Below, in pieces: positions 23,994 to 32,889 of a stretch of 64,000 nucleotides of DNA. The notes beneath the pieces were generated by a model that was not told the origin of the DNA, made no database searches, and worked only from the letters and a program-made list of their open reading frames with translations. The DNA is from JAVZLH01 sp049700435 (lineage in GTDB: Archaea; Thermoproteota; Bathyarchaeia; Bathyarchaeales; Bathycorpusculaceae). How positions within the stretch are numbered: position 1 is the stretch's first letter; each line of letters starts with the position of its first letter. The DNA lies in contig JBNAVK010000003.1 in assembly GCA_049700435.1 (NCBI GenBank), forward strand, positions 7,645 to 71,644. The letters are read 5' to 3'. A program made the translations under genes and the position numbers.

Positions 23994-25850
23994 TTAGGCA
24001 ATGAGTTCTCTCAAAGGCTTTTTCATAAAATTGGTTGCTGGGTAGAGACTAAAGACGAAAATAAGGGTTAATGCGCCTAAGAGGCATCCGGCTATTTGGA
24101 TGACGGTTAAGCCCGTGACGACGGGTTCCGGAATCAAAATCAGCAAGGTTATGATTACCCCAAGTTCTATTCCAACCGCGCAGCTTGAAAGCAAAACTGT
24201 TAGGCTTTGCAAAGCCACTATCGCCAGAACGGTTTTTGGTTTAGCCCCTAAAACCCTTAAAATTCCAAATTCTTGTCTTTGCTCGGCTACAGCCAACATC
24301 ACATATCCGATTAGGCAAAGAGCCGCAGATGCCAGAGAGAAAATTGGCAAGAACATTATTGTAGACCAAATAAAGCCCAAAAAGCCTAGATTTTTGTCTA
24401 ATATTTCGTTGAGTTCGACAACTTCAAAATCTGAGTTTGCGTTTCTTACAAGCGTTGTTACATGGTCTAAAACTTCTGTGGGGTTGGCTGAGGTTATTTT
24501 TGCTAGGAGAATGTTTGGTTTTGATGTTCCAGTTATGTTCTGCAGGGTTTGTAAGGGAACGTAAGTGACGTTTCCGCTGTTTATTGGGTCTAGGCAGACG
24601 CCAACTATGCTGAGGCTTTTGCTGAACAACATTATTTTCTGGTATAGTGGTAATTCAAATATTTTTTCCGCAAGAGAATCGCCGATAAACGCTTCATAAG
24701 CCTCACTATTTTCTAGAAGTTTTCCTTCATAAAACCATTCGTTTAAGGCCTTTCCTGGTTCAACGCCGATTACTATGGATTCGCCTTCTCTGTTATCGCC
24801 GACTTCTTTAGTTCCGCCAGTTGTTTCGCTAAGTATGTAGCCTTGAATTTCTTTAATGTGCGCTTGCAGCATTAGTCTCTGTTCGATGGTTATGTTTTCA
24901 TTCATTAGGCTTATCTGGTTTAAGAGAGTTTCTGGCATCAGATACTTTTCATCAGTGTAATTAAACTGTGGAACTGCCTTGTTTTCAGAAAATTTTGATA
25001 AAAGAAGCTTGTATTGGTTGCACACTTCACGATGCCCTATAAGCAGTACGTCCCTGCCAACAGCCTTTTCAACCCAGTTCCTCGTTGTTTGGTCAGCAAT
25101 TATTCCCCCAGCAATAGTTACTGTTGAAAGAATGAAAACTACTATTAGGCATAGAGCTACTCTTATAGTTGCTGACTTGCGGCGGAACAAGCTTCTAGAG
25201 ACAATTTTAATTGTCAAATCCCTCTTAATTACTTTGAATTCTGGCGGCTTCGTTAACCCAAAATATTGTGTTGGCGAGATGGCTTTTGCTGGCTCAATTT
25301 TTGTTGTATCAAGAACCGGTTTTAAACCAAAAATTATTGCAAGAGCAAAAAACAGCAAGAAGACCTGAACGAGAAGCCAAACATCAAAAGATGCTTGTGG
25401 AACCTGCATTCCAAAATTACCTAGCAGGCTTGTTAAAGCAAAATCTGCTAAAACTCCGAGGAGCACTCCGAAGAAGCAGCCGAGAAAAGCCATTATTAGG
25501 AGTTCAGTTAGGAAATAGCCGAAAATGAGGTTGTTTGGACAGCCTGCTGCCTTCATTAAACCAATATCCCTAGTTCGTTGAGACATCATGGCAAAAGCCA
25601 TGAAGGAAACTATTACAACCCCGACGATGAAGATTAGAATTCCTATGAAGTACATGAACTGCAAGAAAATCTTTGAAAAACTCACCGTCAAAATGTTTTC
25701 AGTTCTCGTGAAAATTCCAAACCCCAGTTTTTCCCCAAAAAGAATTAGGAAAATGCTTGACGCCACACATAATGTTAAGCTGATGATGGCGAGGCTTGTC
25801 TGCAATTTCCTCCTAAGCAAATCTTTTATTGGGAAAAAGGTTTCACTCAT
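23994..25850 (-). CDS. ABC transporter permease, MacB/FtsX type
   Basis: 618 residues. TM helix near 18-36; an FtsX-like membrane block (about 55-190) with Q-R-T-R-D-I-G-L-M-K-A-A-G; a further helix (about 230-252); a large extracytoplasmic domain (about 255-485); and a C-terminal FtsX block with E-Q-R-Q-E-F-G-I-L-R-V-L-G-A. Two FtsX units in one chain resemble duplicated LolC/MacB-like permeases, which move lipids or peptides or transmit force rather than import solutes. It follows the ATPase gene with an 8-base overlap. Confidence 0.85.
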   Translation of the reverse strand: MSETFFPIKDLLRRKLQTSLAIISLTLCVASSIFLILFGEKLGFGIFTRTENILTVSFSKIFLQFMYFIGILIFIVGVVIVSFMAFAMMSQRTRDIGLMKAAGCPNNLIFGYFLTELLIMAFLGCFFGVLLGVLADFALTSLLGNFGMQVPQASFDVWLLVQVFLLFFALAIIFGLKPVLDTTKIEPAKAISPTQYFGLTKPPEFKVIKRDLTIKIVSRSLFRRKSATIRVALCLIVVFILSTVTIAGGIIADQTTRNWVEKAVGRDVLLIGHREVCNQYKLLLSKFSENKAVPQFNYTDEKYLMPETLLNQISLMNENITIEQRLMLQAHIKEIQGYILSETTGGTKEVGDNREGESIVIGVEPGKALNEWFYEGKLLENSEAYEAFIGDSLAEKIFELPLYQKIMLFSKSLSIVGVCLDPINSGNVTYVPLQTLQNITGTSKPNILLAKITSANPTEVLDHVTTLVRNANSDFEVVELNEILDKNLGFLGFIWSTIMFLPIFSLASAALCLIGYVMLAVAEQRQEFGILRVLGAKPKTVLAIVALQSLTVLLSSCAVGIELGVIITLLILIPEPVVTGLTVIQIAGCLLGALTLIFVFSLYPATNFMKKPLRELIA

Positions 25851-26532
25851 TTAGGCTAACCAGCCTGCCATCTTCCAAATGCAGCTTTTGATCCGCCAAC
25901 TGAATTATTTGCGTGTCGTGAGTTGCGACAATGATTGTTTTTCCGGCGTCTTTTAATTTAACGAGTATTTCAACAATCTTCTGGCTTGTTTTTGCATCAA
26001 GGTTTCCAGTTGGTTCATCAGCCAAAAGCAGAGGCGGGTCATTCGCTAGTGCCCTTGCAAAGGCTACACGTTGTTGCTCTCCACCGCTGAGCTGCGATGG
26101 GAAATGGTTTGCTCTATGCTGTAAACCAACAAGTTCCAGCAACTCCTCAACACGCTTAGTTATTTGTTCTTCGGGCTTTCGCGTCCACTCCATTGGAAAA
26201 GCAACATTCTCAGCAACCGTTAATGTAGAAATGAGATTGTAGGATTGAAAGACAAAACCAACTTTGTTACAGCGGAAATCAGCCAGAAAATCCTCGTCTT
26301 TAACACTCAAATCTTCTCCAAAAACAAAGATTTTACCGCTTGCGGGCTTGTCGATTCCCCCAATAATGTTTAAGAGCGATGTTTTTCCAGAACCAGAAGG
26401 ACCGTTTATAGCTACAAACTCGCCGTTTTCGACTTTAAAATTCACGTTTTTTAATGCTTCAACCTTCACATCTCCAACTTCATATTCCTTGCATAAACTG
26501 GAGGCGAGAACTGCAAAATTCTTGTTCTTCAT
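25843..26532 (-). CDS. ABC transporter ATPase, LolD/MacB type
   Basis: 229 residues. Walker A G-P-S-G-S-G-K-T (44-51), Q-loop F-V-F-Q-S-Y-N-L, signature L-S-G-G-E-Q-Q-R, Walker B L-L-L-A-D-E-P-T-G-N-L-D, and the switch histidine in A-T-H-D. The D-E-P-T-G-N-L-D form is typical of the LolD/MacB/FtsE class. It pairs with the overlapping FtsX-type permease. It begins one base after the stop of the Hjc gene, so the three may be one transcript. Confidence 0.93.
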   Translation of the reverse strand: MKNKNFAVLASSLCKEYEVGDVKVEALKNVNFKVENGEFVAINGPSGSGKTSLLNIIGGIDKPASGKIFVFGEDLSVKDEDFLADFRCNKVGFVFQSYNLISTLTVAENVAFPMEWTRKPEEQITKRVEELLELVGLQHRANHFPSQLSGGEQQRVAFARALANDPPLLLADEPTGNLDAKTSQKIVEILVKLKDAGKTIIVATHDTQIIQLADQKLHLEDGRLVSLNE

Positions 26533-26970
26533 CTACTTTAGGCTCCCGTGTTGTAGGTTGAAGTTCCCTCTATCCCTTTTTAGGATTCTTGCCTTTTCCG
26601 GAAGCTTGCCCTTTTCCCATTCTCTCCAAGCAATTTCCTTAAAAATCCATCTTTTGCCCAGGTGGGCTGCGAGGACAGCGTGCTTATACTCCTTGTCCAA
26701 GGGGATAAGTTCTTCTAGAAACCTGAAAAGTTTCTCGATTTGTTGTTTGGGAAAGTAAGCGTAGTAGCTAGCGTTTTTAACCTCAAACGCGTACATGTGT
26801 GCTCCTTTTCTTGCGATTATGTCTGGAAGCGGATTTAGGCTTGGATTGCTCACTGGAACGCGTACGGCGTTGAAGCCATTTTTCGTCAAAAGTTTTACAA
26901 GAACGTTTTCGCTGTAGAACCCTCTTTTGCGCCACCTGCGAATTTCGTCTTTGTCAACTTCCCTAACCAT
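26533..26970 (-). CDS. hjc: Holliday junction resolvase Hjc
   Basis: 145 residues. The archaeal resolvase core is visible: R-K-R-G-F-Y-S-E-N (Glu21), V-R-V-P-V-S (Ser41), N-P-L-P-D-I-I-A (Asp50) and F-E-V-K-N-A (Glu63 and Lys65), the PD-(D/E)XK set. It cuts four-way junctions symmetrically during recombination and replication restart. It reads leftwards ahead of the ABC transporter genes. Confidence 0.92.
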   Translation of the reverse strand: MVREVDKDEIRRWRKRGFYSENVLVKLLTKNGFNAVRVPVSNPSLNPLPDIIARKGAHMYAFEVKNASYYAYFPKQQIEKLFRFLEELIPLDKEYKHAVLAAHLGKRWIFKEIAWREWEKGKLPEKARILKRDRGNFNLQHGSLK

Positions 26971-27246
26971 ACTTTTCTTGCGCTCCGCCAGCGGAACACA
27001 CTATTGTAGAAATTAGAATGCATAATAAGTTTCTCCCTTTCCCAGTTTTTGCAGCAGATTTAGGTGTTTGGTTGATGCTTTTGTATACAGGGTCTGCGTA
27101 ATTCCACATGGTGAATTTTGGTGAAACATAATTTCGCTTAGTAATACCAGCATCACTTAATCCACAAAGCTTGGTCAGTTCATGTTGTAAAAAGCGAAAA
27201 TATTAGGCGCTTAGCCTAGGAAAAAAGAGGGAACAAATCTTTTCGT
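26971..27246. other. Intergenic region between lonB and hjc
   Basis: Downstream of lonB and upstream of hjc on the minus strand. It holds the lonB terminator candidate (27204-27218) and presumably the hjc promoter. I see no reading frame or further repeat. Confidence 0.45.
27204..27218 (-). terminator. Hairpin and T-rich tract after lonB
   Basis: TAGGC and GCCTA flank a five-base loop 29-43 bases after the lonB stop. Read on the minus strand, T-rich runs lie on both sides (CTCTTTTTTCC before and ATTTTCGCTTTTT after), which fits archaeal termination at T-tracts. Confidence 0.4.
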
Positions 27247-29526
27247 CTAGGATTTTCTGCGCCTATACGTTTGGGTCCAAACTTTGATGGATGGTTTCTC
27301 AACAAGGCATTCTTTTAAATAATCGTCCAGCATGGCTGCTGGAACAACCTCTATTTTGTAGTCTCTGGGATCTATAGAGTGCATATAATTTTTTTGAGGG
27401 ATAACAACTTTCTTAAAGCCCCAAGCTTCCGCAGCCTTGATTTTCTCGTAAACCCCGCCTACGGCAGTTACTTGTATGGAGTCTCCGACGCCTAGGTTTA
27501 TTTCGCCAGTTACAGCAACATCCTGCCTTATGGGTTTCCCCTCAATCAACGAGCATAACAGAATAGCCATTGTTACGCCCGCAGATGGACCGTCAACTCC
27601 ATAAGACTGCGCGAAGTCTATATGCGTCAAATAGTCTTGAGCTATGTCAATACCGTATTTCTGCAATATGACACTTCTAACTTTGGATATGCTGTCTGCG
27701 ATGAAACTTTGTCCCTTAGCCACACCTGTCACTTTGTAGTATCCCTTAAACGGGTAATTCCTCGGAAGCTCGCTTTTCTTAACCATATACGCTCTCACGC
27801 ACAAGACGCTTCCAGTCATTTCGCCACTGTACGGGTCTCTAACAACCGCCAAGCCATGAATCTGTCCAAGTTTGGCTCCTTCAGGCTTAATTTCAAGCAG
27901 TTTACCCCTCTCGTTCATTTCATGCTCAAGAATTTGCCTCTGAATTGTCTTACAATGATGTTCGATGGCTTCTCTAACATGACGCCTCTCAACAACCTTG
28001 CAACCTTCGTTCATGGCGAGGGTTGCAGCCGTCTTTATAATGGAAATTAGGGGTCTAAACCTCGTTGTCAACGCGTCTCTCTTGTTGCTTCTCCGCCTTC
28101 CCTCCTCCACTATTTCTTGGCACGCTTCCCTACTGAATGGAATGAGGTTAAAGCGCTTAACCTCCTGCGCTATGAACTGCACATACTTTCGCCTGTTTTC
28201 CAAAGTGTTCGGCATGTCATTGTTCATCCTCACAACTTTTCCATACCCGTAGATGCGGTCCATGAGGGCTGGGTGGATTTGGCTTATGCTGTCGAAGTTT
28301 CCTGCGCCGACAAGAAAGGTTATTGCTGGAGCGGGTTCTGTTGAAACAGCCATGGCTGCCGTGTCTCCTCCGTGCCAGCGTCCCCGCAGCGTTATGGGTA
28401 ATTGTCCTTCCTCAAGAACCGTTAGCAGTGTGATTGCCTCTTCTTGGTCAAGGTTCTTTATCTCATCAATGTATAAAATGCCAAGAGACGCAATGTGGAC
28501 ATCTCCGGCTGTAACCCGCTGATGCTCAGGAGTGCCCAACCCGCCAGTTTGATAGGGGTCCCACGCTATCGAGCCGAAAAGTTGGGCGCTTCTATGCCCT
28601 GTTGCGTCAACAAAAGGCGCGTGTCCAGAGCTATTATCAACTAGAAGTTTTGGAACCTCTGTTTGTTGGGCTCCTCCAATGCCTTTTAAGTTGCCTAGCC
28701 CGCCGAGTTTCGAGAACCACCATATGAAGACTCCGAAGAAGATTAGGCTCCCGCCTGGGATAAATGTTATTGGGACTAAGCCAACGAATTTTCCGATAAT
28801 GTAGTCTACAAAGTTATTGTTGTAGTATTCTTGGAGTGGTTCTCCAAAATACATTGAGTTTGCGTTCCATGTTTGCCACGCTTGATACATAAAATAGAAG
28901 CCTAAAGATATTAGGAGCAGCCCCATCAATATCAAGAAAATTTGCAGCGCCTTAAGCCCAACTTTGGTTACAAACTTTCTCTTAAGTTCTTTAAGCTGCT
29001 CCACCTGCAAAATCTTTTTTCCTTCCCCAGCCTTGTGAATCGAAACTTTAGGTTGGCTTGGCAACGCCGAATTCTTCCAACACAAAACATCAAAAAGCTT
29101 TATGCCATTTTCCTTGTAAACCTGTGTAAGCTTTTCTGCAAGAGCCCTCCCAATGAGAGATTTGCCAGTTCCAGGGTCTCCCAAAAGTAAGAGATAAGGT
29201 CCAGGGCTTATGACTGTTTTTGCTGAAGGCTTAGGTTTGTCTGGATGGCTCCAACTTTCATACCATTTTGTTTTTTCAAGCCATTTGAGTTTGTGTACCC
29301 ACTCGTCTAGGCAGAGGAAGCATTCTTTTAGGGCTTGTTCTTGTCCTATAACCCAGTTTATTAAATTGTCGTCAACTGGGAAGCCTTCTGTGCTTTTGAA
29401 TTTGCCCCAGTTCCACTTGACCCTGACCGTTCGTCCACTTACACTCCTCTCGAATACTTCAACGCCTTCTCCAAAATGGTCGGTGGTCAAGCATGGCACC
29501 TTTAATGTCTCTACCAGAACAAGCAC
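27247..29526 (-). CDS. lonB: Archaeal membrane-bound Lon protease (LonB)
   Basis: 759 residues. AAA+ module with Walker A G-D-P-G-T-G-K-S (116-123), interrupted by the archaeal insertion containing two membrane helices (about 194-215 and 247-270), then Walker B I-L-Y-I-D-E-I (350-356). The protease domain has the catalytic S648 in D-G-P-S-A-G and K695 in G-G-V-Y-E-K, a Ser-Lys dyad. No substrate-binding N-terminal Lon domain is present, as is usual for LonB. It degrades misfolded and membrane proteins at the cytoplasmic face. Its own promoter should lie in 29527-29600. Confidence 0.96.
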   Translation of the reverse strand: MLVLVETLKVPCLTTDHFGEGVEVFERSVSGRTVRVKWNWGKFKSTEGFPVDDNLINWVIGQEQALKECFLCLDEWVHKLKWLEKTKWYESWSHPDKPKPSAKTVISPGPYLLLLGDPGTGKSLIGRALAEKLTQVYKENGIKLFDVLCWKNSALPSQPKVSIHKAGEGKKILQVEQLKELKRKFVTKVGLKALQIFLILMGLLLISLGFYFMYQAWQTWNANSMYFGEPLQEYYNNNFVDYIIGKFVGLVPITFIPGGSLIFFGVFIWWFSKLGGLGNLKGIGGAQQTEVPKLLVDNSSGHAPFVDATGHRSAQLFGSIAWDPYQTGGLGTPEHQRVTAGDVHIASLGILYIDEIKNLDQEEAITLLTVLEEGQLPITLRGRWHGGDTAAMAVSTEPAPAITFLVGAGNFDSISQIHPALMDRIYGYGKVVRMNNDMPNTLENRRKYVQFIAQEVKRFNLIPFSREACQEIVEEGRRRSNKRDALTTRFRPLISIIKTAATLAMNEGCKVVERRHVREAIEHHCKTIQRQILEHEMNERGKLLEIKPEGAKLGQIHGLAVVRDPYSGEMTGSVLCVRAYMVKKSELPRNYPFKGYYKVTGVAKGQSFIADSISKVRSVILQKYGIDIAQDYLTHIDFAQSYGVDGPSAGVTMAILLCSLIEGKPIRQDVAVTGEINLGVGDSIQVTAVGGVYEKIKAAEAWGFKKVVIPQKNYMHSIDPRDYKIEVVPAAMLDDYLKECLVEKPSIKVWTQTYRRRKS

Positions 29527-30003
29527 GTGAACAATTAAAGACGTTATTTCAAAATAGGCAATATGAAAAAAATAATAACATCAAACTAGTGTCAACTAGC
29601 GATAGCCTTTCGAAAAACCCAAATAAAAATTAAAACCAATTTAATCCTCCCTTTTCTAGTTAAAGACATTTTATTTGCTTGTTTTTCATCGAAACATACT
29701 AGACGCAAAAATTGCAGAATCAGCATCAGCAAACCTAAAAATAAAAAGCCAATTTTAAGCCGAAAAATTAAAAATAAGCCTTTTCCAGCCTTCTCAACTC
29801 AGCCATTAAACAGCAAGCATGGAGTTAACCGCGGCCTCATAAAGAAACTGTCGAAAATCTCCATACCAAATAAAAGCCGATATAGTTCGTAAATGCTTCG
29901 AAAATTTCGGGTGTGAAAGCTTATGCCCCTTGTGGTGGTTGGGTTGTTTACATAAGTTGGATGTGTAGTTAAGAGTAGTGCATCGTAACGTTTAATACAC
30001 TTT
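29527..30003. other. Intergenic region upstream of lonB
   Basis: AT-rich. It includes a short inverted repeat ACTAG-GTCA-type at about 29586-29599 (CTAGT and ACTAG around a 4-base spacer), some 60 bases before the lonB start. Short open frames on both strands lack motifs. I see no RNA gene signature. Confidence 0.35.
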
Positions 30004-30030
30004 TTGCAACTAATTCTGTTGGTTGCAGAT

Positions 30031-30342
30031 ATGGGTCTTATAGGTAATTTCACAAAGGGTTTTCTCGTATTGACAGTTGCCTTTTGGATTTTTCTTATCG
30101 TTGAGTTTGCCGTGATGGGTCAGCTGGCTGTGGCTTTGTTTCTGTTCCTCGGTTTTCTTATTCCCCTAGGCATTGTTGTCTACTGGTATTGGAAAGATAA
30201 GAAAAGACTTAGCCAGGTCTTAAGTTTTCACCAGGTTTTTGCGATGTCGCATCTTTTAGAAAATGGGCTTTTCGCTGGCTTATTTTGCATGGATGGTCAA
30301 ACTTGTCTTGTTTACTGTAGGCTAAGTGGCTCACATTTTTAA
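30031..30342 (+). CDS. Small membrane protein, unknown
   Basis: 103 residues from the ATG at 30031 (a TTG at 30004 would add nine). Two hydrophobic helices at about 7-27 and 31-52 are followed by a basic Y-W-K-D-K-K-R segment and a C-terminal part with Q-V-F-A-M-S-H and three cysteines. The first part resembles archaeal two-TM small proteins; the cysteine-rich tail has no recognisable motif. Moderate doubt that the whole frame is coding. Confidence 0.42.
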   Translation: MGLIGNFTKGFLVLTVAFWIFLIVEFAVMGQLAVALFLFLGFLIPLGIVVYWYWKDKKRLSQVLSFHQVFAMSHLLENGLFAGLFCMDGQTCLVYCRLSGSHF

Positions 30343-30516
30343 AATCTTGACGTTGAAGTTTCACTTTTTGGTGGCTTCAGTAAAATTGGTATTACTTTAT
30401 TTTTAATGTATCACCAGCATCCACCAAACGTTAAGCTCTAAACCCCCGTATACAAAAGCATCAACCAAACTCACCAGTTTCAGCCCTTTTGAAAAAGGTT
30501 ATGTGGCTCTAACGCT

Positions 30517-31077
30517 ATGCTAGAGCTTATGAAAACTGGAGAAATTATCCGGAAGTTTGTTGCCAAGGATGGTCGCAAAGTGGTTTTGAGAACTCTCAAG
30601 TGGGAGGATTTGGACGATTTGCTTGACTTTATTAATTCGCTTGTTGAGGAAGGCGCGAACATAATTAGAGCAGAGAAGGTTTCAAGGGAAGAGGAGATTG
30701 AATGGCTTTCAAGAATTTTTAGCCGCCAAGAAAAAGGCGAAGTTTTCTGTGTAGCCGCTGAGGTTGATGGGCATGTGATAGCTAATTCTGAAGTAGTGAA
30801 AGGAACTGGTTATTCCCGACATGTAGGCGTTATCGGTATCGCCATAAAGAAAGGATTCAGAAGTATTGGTATAGGAACTGAGATGATGAGAGCATTAGAA
30901 GAACACGCCAGAAAAGTCGGCTTAAAGGTTTTGACTTTAACCGTTTTCGCAAACAACCAACACGCCATAAACCTCTATAAGAAAATGGGGTTCGTCGAGA
31001 CTGGACGGAACCCAAAAAGGTTTTTCAAAGACGGCGCCTACATAGACGAAATTATAATGACAAGATTGCTAGAATAG
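30517..31077 (+). CDS. GNAT-family N-acetyltransferase
   Basis: 186 residues. The acetyl-CoA-binding motif A is G-I-A-I-K-K-G-F-R-S-I-G-I-G-T-E-M-M, followed by L-T-V-F-A-N-N-Q-H-A-I-N-L-Y-K-K-M-G-F, the standard GNAT motif B. The N-terminus has the strand-helix start typical of RimJ/RimL-type acetyltransferases. Substrate unknown: N-terminal protein acetylation or a small molecule. The next gene begins 16 bases downstream with a strong ribosome site, so they are probably co-transcribed. Confidence 0.87.
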   Translation: MLELMKTGEIIRKFVAKDGRKVVLRTLKWEDLDDLLDFINSLVEEGANIIRAEKVSREEEIEWLSRIFSRQEKGEVFCVAAEVDGHVIANSEVVKGTGYSRHVGVIGIAIKKGFRSIGIGTEMMRALEEHARKVGLKVLTLTVFANNQHAINLYKKMGFVETGRNPKRFFKDGAYIDEIIMTRLLE

Positions 31078-31093
31078 TGGGAGGTGAAGGGTT

Positions 31094-31507
31094 TTGCCGG
31101 ACTTTAAAGTTTACAATACAACCTACAGCTTTTCCACGAAGGGTGAAATTGAGTTTGTAGACCTAACTGATAAGGTTCAGGAAGTGGTTTCAAAATCTGG
31201 AGTAAAAAATGGCATAGTTCATGTTTTCGCCCCGCACGCCACTGGCATATTAATTCTAACAGAAAGCGAATATGGCTTGCTGAACGACATAAAAGCTTTG
31301 TTGGAGAAGCTTGTTCCCAGAGGTGGCGCTTACATGCATCCATCAAACGCCCACTCCCACTTGAGGTCTATGCTTCTGCCGCCGGACAAAACCTTGCCAG
31401 TAATTAACGGACGTATAGAGTTTGGAACATGGCAGTCTCTGCTCTTTGTGGAGACTGATGTGCATCCTAGAAGAAGAACTGTAATAATCCAGGTGATGGG
31501 CGAATAA
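31094..31507 (+). CDS. YjbQ/UPF0047 family protein
   Basis: 137 residues, the whole length of the family. Conserved features: H-V-F-A-P-H-A-T-G-I-L (the beta strand with two His), a central L-N-D-I, H-A-H-S-H-L-R-S-M-L, and G-T-W-Q-S-L-L-F-V-E-T-D ending in R-R-R-T-V-I-I-Q. Members show weak thiamine-phosphate synthase activity in bacteria; the physiological role is unclear. TTG start with GGAGGTGA six bases upstream, the strongest ribosome site seen in this window. Confidence 0.9.
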   Translation: MPDFKVYNTTYSFSTKGEIEFVDLTDKVQEVVSKSGVKNGIVHVFAPHATGILILTESEYGLLNDIKALLEKLVPRGGAYMHPSNAHSHLRSMLLPPDKTLPVINGRIEFGTWQSLLFVETDVHPRRRTVIIQVMGE

Positions 31508-31892
31508 GAAAGACGCCAAACTTGCCATGCTTTAATGACTGTTTAGCTATCGGCGTCTGCTTCGTTAGTCGTAAACTTTGAAACATATAAGTTTTACATC
31601 AAAGAATAAAAAGTACACATGTTTCAGTTTTTTCTTATTCTTATATTTTCAAGTTTTTTGCAAATTTTTTATATTCGCATCAAATTCGCACACGCAAAAA
31701 TGTTGCAATTGATGGCTACCGCTCAAAAGTATGGTGAACTGCGCAGAATTTCATAGGGCATTTATGGTTTTTGGATGCGGATTCGTTCAACAAGTTCCAG
31801 TGAATTATGGAGGCAAGGAGCCCATAAGTTGGTATTTATAAGTTTCGTTTTGTTTCGTTTGGCGAAAGGTTTATTTGGTGCTCTACTCCTAG
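31508..31892. other. Intergenic region upstream of the iron regulon
   Basis: AT-rich and without a convincing frame. T-runs after 31620 could terminate the GNAT/YjbQ transcript. The right end carries the TATA box of the dtxR-feoAB operon. Confidence 0.45.
31833..31842 (+). promoter_or_regulatory. TATA box of the dtxR-feoAB operon
   Basis: TATTTATAAG is placed about 26 bases before a probable transcript start near 31865, which puts the palindrome at 31893-31914 in the early transcribed region. Confidence 0.5.
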
Positions 31893-31914
31893 AAATTACG
31901 AGACCTCGTAATTT
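31893..31914. promoter_or_regulatory. Perfect 22-bp palindrome, probable DtxR operator
   Basis: Two 10-base arms, AAATTACGAG and CTCGTAATTT, surround a two-base centre, with no mismatch. It ends 11 bases before the TTG start of the DtxR-family gene. DtxR-type repressors bind long palindromes and commonly control themselves and feo genes, so autoregulation by iron is the simplest reading (inference). Confidence 0.7.
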
Positions 31915-31925
31915 AGGTGTTTCCT

Positions 31926-32603
31926 TTGGCAACAGAAGTTTCCTATGAAGCAGAAGAATACGTTGAAGCAATATACAAACTTCAGAAACGCAGCGGCGTC
32001 GCTAAAACAAAGGAGTTAGCTGAAGAACTAAATGTTGTGCCCGGCTCCGTTACAAACACAATTACACATCTGGAAAAACACGGTTTAGTTAAGCATGCGC
32101 CTTACAGAGGCGTTAAGCTTACCTCAAAAGGCGAAAAACTTGCCTTAGACATTATTAGAAGGCATAGGCTTGCGGAAAAACTGTTAACAGACGTATTAAA
32201 CGCCGACTGGTGCGATGTCCACGAGAGCGCATGCAAACTTGAACACGTCCTAACAAAAGATGTGATAAAACTTTTGGAAAAGCGCTTGGAAAACCCGAAG
32301 TTTTGCCCGCATGGAAACCCCATACCATCAGAAGAAGGCTTGTTAGAGGAAGAGGAATGCTGTCCGCTGACGGAAATGTCCCTGGACGAAACTGGCAGGA
32401 TAGCCAAAATAACAAACGAAAAAAGAGAGAAACTTGTCTTGTTCGCAAGCAAAGGAATAAAACCAGACGCACCAGTCCACATTGTCAGGCATCTGCGTTC
32501 TAGGCTTGTTCTGTGCGTTTCTGGAAAAGAATGCGCTTTAAGCTACGCGGACGCCGCAGACATTTGGGTCAAAACCACAGGGAGGAACAAGCATGCAATT
32601 TAG
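31926..32603 (+). CDS. DtxR/IdeR-family metal-dependent repressor
   Basis: 225 residues from TTG at 31926 with AGGTG upstream; GTG at 31917 would add three. The DNA-binding domain shows A-E-E-Y-V-E-A-I-Y-K-L (about 8-18) and V-V-P-G-S-V-T-N-T-I-T-H-L. The metal/dimer domain has R-R-H-R-L-A-E-K-L-L, C-D-V-H-E-S-A-C-x-L-E-H and C-P-H-G-N-P-I-P, the DtxR/MntR ligand pattern. A C-terminal FeoA-like SH3 fold (about 150-225) follows. It heads the Fe(II) uptake operon and overlaps feoA by 11 bases. Confidence 0.93.
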   Translation: MATEVSYEAEEYVEAIYKLQKRSGVAKTKELAEELNVVPGSVTNTITHLEKHGLVKHAPYRGVKLTSKGEKLALDIIRRHRLAEKLLTDVLNADWCDVHESACKLEHVLTKDVIKLLEKRLENPKFCPHGNPIPSEEGLLEEEECCPLTEMSLDETGRIAKITNEKREKLVLFASKGIKPDAPVHIVRHLRSRLVLCVSGKECALSYADAADIWVKTTGRNKHAI

Positions 32604-32889
32604 GCACAGAGGGAAAAAATCCAAAATTGAAATCACAAATGAAGCTGTCTCCATAATAAGCCTAAACGAAGGCGAAAAAGGCATAGTCTCCCACGCCGTC
32701 GGCGGATTTGGACTATTGCGCAGACTAGCAGAGATGGGATTAACACCGGGCGTTGAAGTTAAAGTCTTGAGGAAAGGACTTTTCAGTGGACCTGTGGAAA
32801 TTGAGGTTAGAGGCGTAGCTCTTGCCCTCGGTCACGGCGTAGCCTCAAAGGTTTTTGTAAAACCGCTGAAGGATGCACCCAATGGCTAA
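32593..32889 (+). CDS. feoA: FeoA, Fe(II) transport accessory protein
   Basis: 98 residues with the FeoA SH3-like fold: L-N-E-G-E-K-G-I-V, G-G-F-G-L-L-R-R-L-A-E-M-G-L-T-P-G, and a C-terminal G-x-V-E-I-E-V-R-G-x-x-L-A-L-G. The ATG has GGAGG seven bases upstream within the end of dtxR. It overlaps feoB by eight bases. FeoA is thought to bind FeoB and modulate its GTPase and transport. Confidence 0.92.
   Translation: MQFRHRGKKSKIEITNEAVSIISLNEGEKGIVSHAVGGFGLLRRLAEMGLTPGVEVKVLRKGLFSGPVEIEVRGVALALGHGVASKVFVKPLKDAPNG

Noticed and set aside
29586..29599. CTAGT-GTCA-ACTAG inverted repeat upstream of lonB
   Set aside because: Five-base arms in AT-rich DNA are expected by chance; noted in the intergenic entry only.
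29799..30053. Minus-strand frame between lonB and the small membrane gene
   Set aside because: No ribosome site, no motif, and an amino-acid make-up typical of random translation.
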